64,000 nucleotides of DNA. Source: an uncultured Clostridium sp. Lineage in GTDB: Bacteria > Bacillota > Clostridia > Lachnospirales > Lachnospiraceae. Position numbers and translations under genes: made by a program. Position 1 is the stretch's first letter; every line of letters starts with the position of its first letter. The notes below the pieces were generated by a model. It was not told the origin of the DNA and searched no databases. It worked only from the letters and a program-made list of their open reading frames with translations. Below are positions 60,792 through 64,000 of this stretch, one piece after another. The stretch spans positions 36,594-100,593 of the forward strand of contig CAMNRM010000007.1 of assembly GCA_946553025.1 (NCBI GenBank), written 5' to 3'.

Positions 60792-62516
60792 TTACTCCGC
60801 CAGCTTCTCCACCGCATCCATCAGTCTTTCAAGCTTCTCCTTCCCGTCTTCCATACTCTCACCCTTCACTCCGGCATAGAACTTAATCTTGGGTTCGGTT
60901 CCGGACGGGCGGATGCAGCACCAGGCATCCTCTTCCAGATCCAGATACAGCACATTCGAGGTCGGAAGCCCGGTTTGAAGTACCTTTCCGCTCTCCTTTA
61001 TCACAATCTTCCCTGTCCTGTAATCCCGCACCCGAAGCACGCGAAAACCGCCAAGGCTTTCCGGGGTCTGTGCACGCAGCCGTTCCATAACATCGGCAAT
61101 CTCTTTCGCGCCGTTTACTCCCTTCTTCGTCACCGTGCAGAGATCCTCCTGAAAATACCCATACTCCGCAAATAGCTTCTCCATCTGTTCACAAAGAGAA
61201 ATCCCCTTATCCCGGTAATAAGCCGCCGCCTCACACAGCGCCATCACCGCCACAACCGCATCCTTATCCCGTGCATGTGTACCTTCCAAACAGCCGTAGC
61301 TTTCCTCATAACCAAAAAGAAATTCCTGAGAATGATCCTGCTCAAACCACTTAATCTGCTCGCCGATATACTTAAATCCCGTCAGCGTTTCCATCCTCTT
61401 CACCCCGTACTTCTCGGTTATCGGCACCGACATCTTCCCGGATACAATGGTCGTAACCACGGCCCCGTTTTCCGGAAGAATCCCCAGTTCCTTTTTCCGC
61501 GAAAGAAGATATTCCAAAATCAGCATCCCTGACATATTTCCGGTAAAACTCCGGTATTCTCCCCGGGCGTCCTTCGCATAAATTCCCAGCCGATCAGCAT
61601 CCGGGTCGGTAGCCAGAACCAAATCGGCATCCACCTCCCTCGCCAGTTCAAGTGCCAGCCGAAACGCCGCCTTATCCTCCGGGTTCGGATAGGGAACGGT
61701 AGGGAAATTTCCGTCGGGAAGCTCCTGTTCCTTCACCACATAGACCTGTTCAAAGCCCAATTCCCTTAATATCCGCCGAACCGGAAGATTTCCCGTTCCA
61801 TGCAGCGGCGTATAGACAATCTTTAATTCCTTCGCCTGACGCTTAATCGCCTCCGAACTGAGAACCAGCTTCTTTAACGCCTCCATGTACTTATCATCCA
61901 TCTCCGACCCGATTTCCCGGTAAAGCCCCTCACGCTTCGCCGTTTCCAGATCCATCGTCTTTACCCGGGAAAAATCCGTAATCGCATTAACCTCCTCGAT
62001 AATCTCCTTATCCTTAGGTGCCGTAATCTGCGCCCCGTCCTCCCAGTACACCTTATACCCATTATACTCCGCCGGATTATGGCTGGCGGTAATCACTACC
62101 CCCGCCGTACAGCCCAACTCCCGCAGGGCAAAAGAAAGCATGGGCGTAGGCCGCAGCGAGGGAAAAACATAGGCAGTAATGCCGTTTGCCGCCATGCACA
62201 GCGCCGTTTCCCTGGCAAACTCCGGCGACATCCTCCGCGAATCATAGGCAATGGCAATGCCCTTCTCCTGTGCCTTTTCCTTAATAATATAATTTGCCAG
62301 TCCCTGAGAAGCCCTGCGCACCGTATAGCGGTTCATCCGGTTCGTCCCCGCACCGATAACTCCGCGAAGCCCGCCCGTCCCAAACTCCAGACCGCGGTAA
62401 AAACGATCCTCTATCTCCCCGGTATTTCCCGAAATTTTCTTTAACTCATCCCTGGTTTCCTGATCAAAATACAAATCACTGCACCAAAGGTCATACTGCT
62501 TTTCTGCTTCTGTCAT
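60792..62516 (-). CDS. Phosphoglucomutase/phosphomannomutase
   Basis: 574 residues, alpha-D-phosphohexomutase superfamily of the PgcA type. GLEFGTGGLRGVIGAGTNRM is the conserved start, VVITASHNPAEYNGYKVYW has the phospho-Ser, ATDPDADRLGIY the metal loop, EESYGCL the sugar loop and IRPSGTEPKIKFY the phosphate site. It interconverts glucose-1- and 6-phosphate and can feed UDP-sugar synthesis, including the capsule. ATG 62516 follows GGAGGAAATTTAAGG; the 15-codon extension is not supported. Confidence 0.94.
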   Translation of the reverse strand: MTEAEKQYDLWCSDLYFDQETRDELKKISGNTGEIEDRFYRGLEFGTGGLRGVIGAGTNRMNRYTVRRASQGLANYIIKEKAQEKGIAIAYDSRRMSPEFARETALCMAANGITAYVFPSLRPTPMLSFALRELGCTAGVVITASHNPAEYNGYKVYWEDGAQITAPKDKEIIEEVNAITDFSRVKTMDLETAKREGLYREIGSEMDDKYMEALKKLVLSSEAIKRQAKELKIVYTPLHGTGNLPVRRILRELGFEQVYVVKEQELPDGNFPTVPYPNPEDKAAFRLALELAREVDADLVLATDPDADRLGIYAKDARGEYRSFTGNMSGMLILEYLLSRKKELGILPENGAVVTTIVSGKMSVPITEKYGVKRMETLTGFKYIGEQIKWFEQDHSQEFLFGYEESYGCLEGTHARDKDAVVAVMALCEAAAYYRDKGISLCEQMEKLFAEYGYFQEDLCTVTKKGVNGAKEIADVMERLRAQTPESLGGFRVLRVRDYRTGKIVIKESGKVLQTGLPTSNVLYLDLEEDAWCCIRPSGTEPKIKFYAGVKGESMEDGKEKLERLMDAVEKLAE

Positions 62517-62642
62517 CCTTAAATTTCCTCCATCTCTTTTATACAATGATAGAATCGTCAAAAGGTCTTTTGGCGGCTCCCAAGTTCAAAAATTCTCCCG
62601 AAAGCAAGCCTTCGTTAAATTTTCGACCTTTTGCCCCTGGTA

Positions 62643-63911
62643 TCATGCAATAATCAACCCAAGCAAATAAAACGGTGTTTCGCCCCTCTTTGCTGTTTCT
62701 GTCACCTCAATCTCCACTCTATGCTCCCCTCGTTCTCCATGGTGAAGAACCGGCAGAAGATACAGGCAATCCCCCCAGCTTTCCTCAAAATTTCCGTCCA
62801 GCAAAACCGCTTCCTCCTGCTTTCCGTCCAAAATCAGCCGGGCCGACATCGCCGGACGCTGAATCGTTTTTCGATACTGTACGGCAATACAAAATGCATC
62901 CACATAAAAAATAATCCTATCTCCCGCCTTCTTCCCCATCCATCCATTCTTAAATGTATCCAGATGCCCTTTTTTCTCCCGGCTGTCCGCCCGAAAACCA
63001 TCAAGAACGGGCCGGCTGTTTCTTATCGTCAGAAGCTTCGCCCGCTCATAGGCATTTTGCGTTAGAGGTAACGGTAATATTTCTCCCCCGACAATATCTT
63101 TTCCATCAATATCTTCCCGATTACTTTCTCGTCGGTCAATATCTTCCCGGCTGCTTCCTTCTCTGTCAATATCTCTTCTGTCCGCTCCCGGCTCTGTACA
63201 CAAACCTTCCTTTTCACCCCATGCCCGAATCTCCTCCAGCAACCGGATAATCTCCCCCGCCACCAGTTCATGCCCCAGATCATTAGGATGAAGCCCGTCC
63301 GGCGTCAGCTCTTCCAGGCAATATCGCCCTTCCTTCATCTTTCGGTAAATACTGTCCTTAATCGAAACAAACGGCACCCGGTAATGTTCTGCCACCGCAT
63401 TATGCCGATCCTGCATAGTCTTTCCGCTGTCATAATACACATTGTTCAGCACCAAAACCGCCGGAGAGGAAGGCCAGGAAACAATCCTCCGCAGCAAACC
63501 CTCATAGGTTTCCTGATAAAAACTCTCTTCTTCAGACGTTTCCCCCTTATCATTCACACTGAAATCCACCACAACCACATCCGGCTGATACATCAGCAAA
63601 TCCCGGACAGCCCTTGCCGCCCCAAAGCAGGAACAGGTTCCCCCAATCCCGCCATTCACATAATGGAATTCTGCCTGTAAAAAAGCATCGCACCACCACC
63701 GGTATACCCGATAAGCATAGGTCTTATCATCCGCTGACGCCAGACTCCCCTGCGTAATCGATCCGCCCAGAAACCCAATCGTCAGTTCCTCTCCCCGCTC
63801 AGCCCTGGCCATACAAGCCGCCAGCTTTCTCCATAAAACTTCTTTCTCCGCATCCATAGTTCTATTTTCCGGCACTATCCCTTCTCTAATCCCGCCTTTA
63901 TCTTCAAACAC
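62643..63911 (-). CDS. SGNH/GDSL hydrolase with repeat insertion
   Basis: 422 residues as drawn. The SGNH domain (about 40-235) has GFLGGSITQGS (Ser), GGIGGTCSCFG, VDFSVND (Asn) and DGLHPNDLGH (Asp, His): a complete esterase site. A C-terminal beta domain (about 300-422) may bind sugar, so carbohydrate deacetylation is likely. Between them lies a charged repeat (RRDIDREGSSREDIDRRESN...), encoded by 24-bp-like tandem DNA repeats at about 63095-63180. No signal peptide is seen. The start may be GTG 63911 (long spacing to GGAGG) or ATG 63857. Confidence 0.82.
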   Translation of the reverse strand: MFEDKGGIREGIVPENRTMDAEKEVLWRKLAACMARAERGEELTIGFLGGSITQGSLASADDKTYAYRVYRWWCDAFLQAEFHYVNGGIGGTCSCFGAARAVRDLLMYQPDVVVVDFSVNDKGETSEEESFYQETYEGLLRRIVSWPSSPAVLVLNNVYYDSGKTMQDRHNAVAEHYRVPFVSIKDSIYRKMKEGRYCLEELTPDGLHPNDLGHELVAGEIIRLLEEIRAWGEKEGLCTEPGADRRDIDREGSSREDIDRRESNREDIDGKDIVGGEILPLPLTQNAYERAKLLTIRNSRPVLDGFRADSREKKGHLDTFKNGWMGKKAGDRIIFYVDAFCIAVQYRKTIQRPAMSARLILDGKQEEAVLLDGNFEESWGDCLYLLPVLHHGERGEHRVEIEVTETAKRGETPFYLLGLIIA

Positions 63912-64000
63912 TGCTTTTCTTCATCCTCCGCAATCATCTTCAACACTGCTTTTCTTCATCCTCCGCAATCATCTTCAAACACTGCTTTTCTTCATCCTCC
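63902..64000. repeat. 35-36 bp tandem repeats at the window edge
   Basis: Nearly three units of CTTCAAACACTGCTTTTCTT plus CATCCTCCGCAATCAT, cut off by the end of the window. On the minus strand each unit carries GGAGGATGAAGAAAAGC, so the array also repeats a ribosome-binding-site-like element in front of the SGNH gene. Confidence 0.85.

Overview
The window is a chromosomal segment of an endospore-forming, low-to-moderate GC Firmicute of the Clostridia, most likely a Lachnospiraceae gut bacterium (Blautia-like; genus not certain). The reasons are an alpha/beta small acid-soluble spore protein, a GerW-type sporulation protein, AGGAGG ribosome binding sites, sigma-A promoters, the housekeeping order yicC-gmk-rpoZ-rimO-pgsA-cinA, and paired LoaP (NusG-like) regulators in front of a capsule locus. 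No rRNA, tRNA, CRISPR array or intact transposase was seen.

Layout. 1-8.7 kb is an accessory zone: two decayed copies of one AAA-ATPase gene in direct orientation flank a helicase-nuclease-LexA fusion and a FecR-domain lipoprotein. They are followed by an intact AAA/PD-(D/E)XK protein and a truncated RloA/RloB defence pair. 8.7-32.6 kb, all on the minus strand, is a surface-polysaccharide locus read from about 33 kb down to 8.7 kb: loaP-loaP-pglF-pglE-type aminotransferase-sugar transferase-glycosyltransferases-wzy-pyruvyltransferase-FrhB-like protein-flippase-nonulosonate (legionaminic or sialic type) synthesis and CMP activation-acetyltransferase. By eye the 8.7-27 kb part is much more AT-rich than its flanks, which suggests transfer. 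Three genes in it are damaged or rearranged: neuC has an in-frame stop, the pyruvyltransferase is frameshifted in an A7 run, and a GT2 gene looks circularly permuted.

In front of this locus, at 32.93-33.19 kb, two perfect 32-bp inverted copies of a 12-7-12 recombinase-like site flank about 195 bp holding a good outward promoter. This looks like an invertible promoter switch for the capsule operon. In the sequenced orientation the promoter points away from the capsule genes.

33.3-34.9 kb holds a regulator-like gene and a nitroreductase. 34.9-49 kb is conserved housekeeping (SASP, recG, fakA, asp23-like, rpmB, gerW, cinA, pgsA, rimO, rpoZ, gmk, yicC). 49-53.8 kb has a hybrid histidine kinase divergent from rqcH. 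53.9-64 kb is mixed: NTF2-like protein, SDR dehydrogenase, MocR regulator, VanX-like dipeptidase lipoprotein, an AlbA_2-family gene remnant, EamA protein, Xre regulator plus membrane protein, Phd/PIN toxin-antitoxin, phosphoglucomutase and an SGNH hydrolase. Short tandem repeats with units of about 19 to 53 bp recur throughout, between genes and in frame inside genes.
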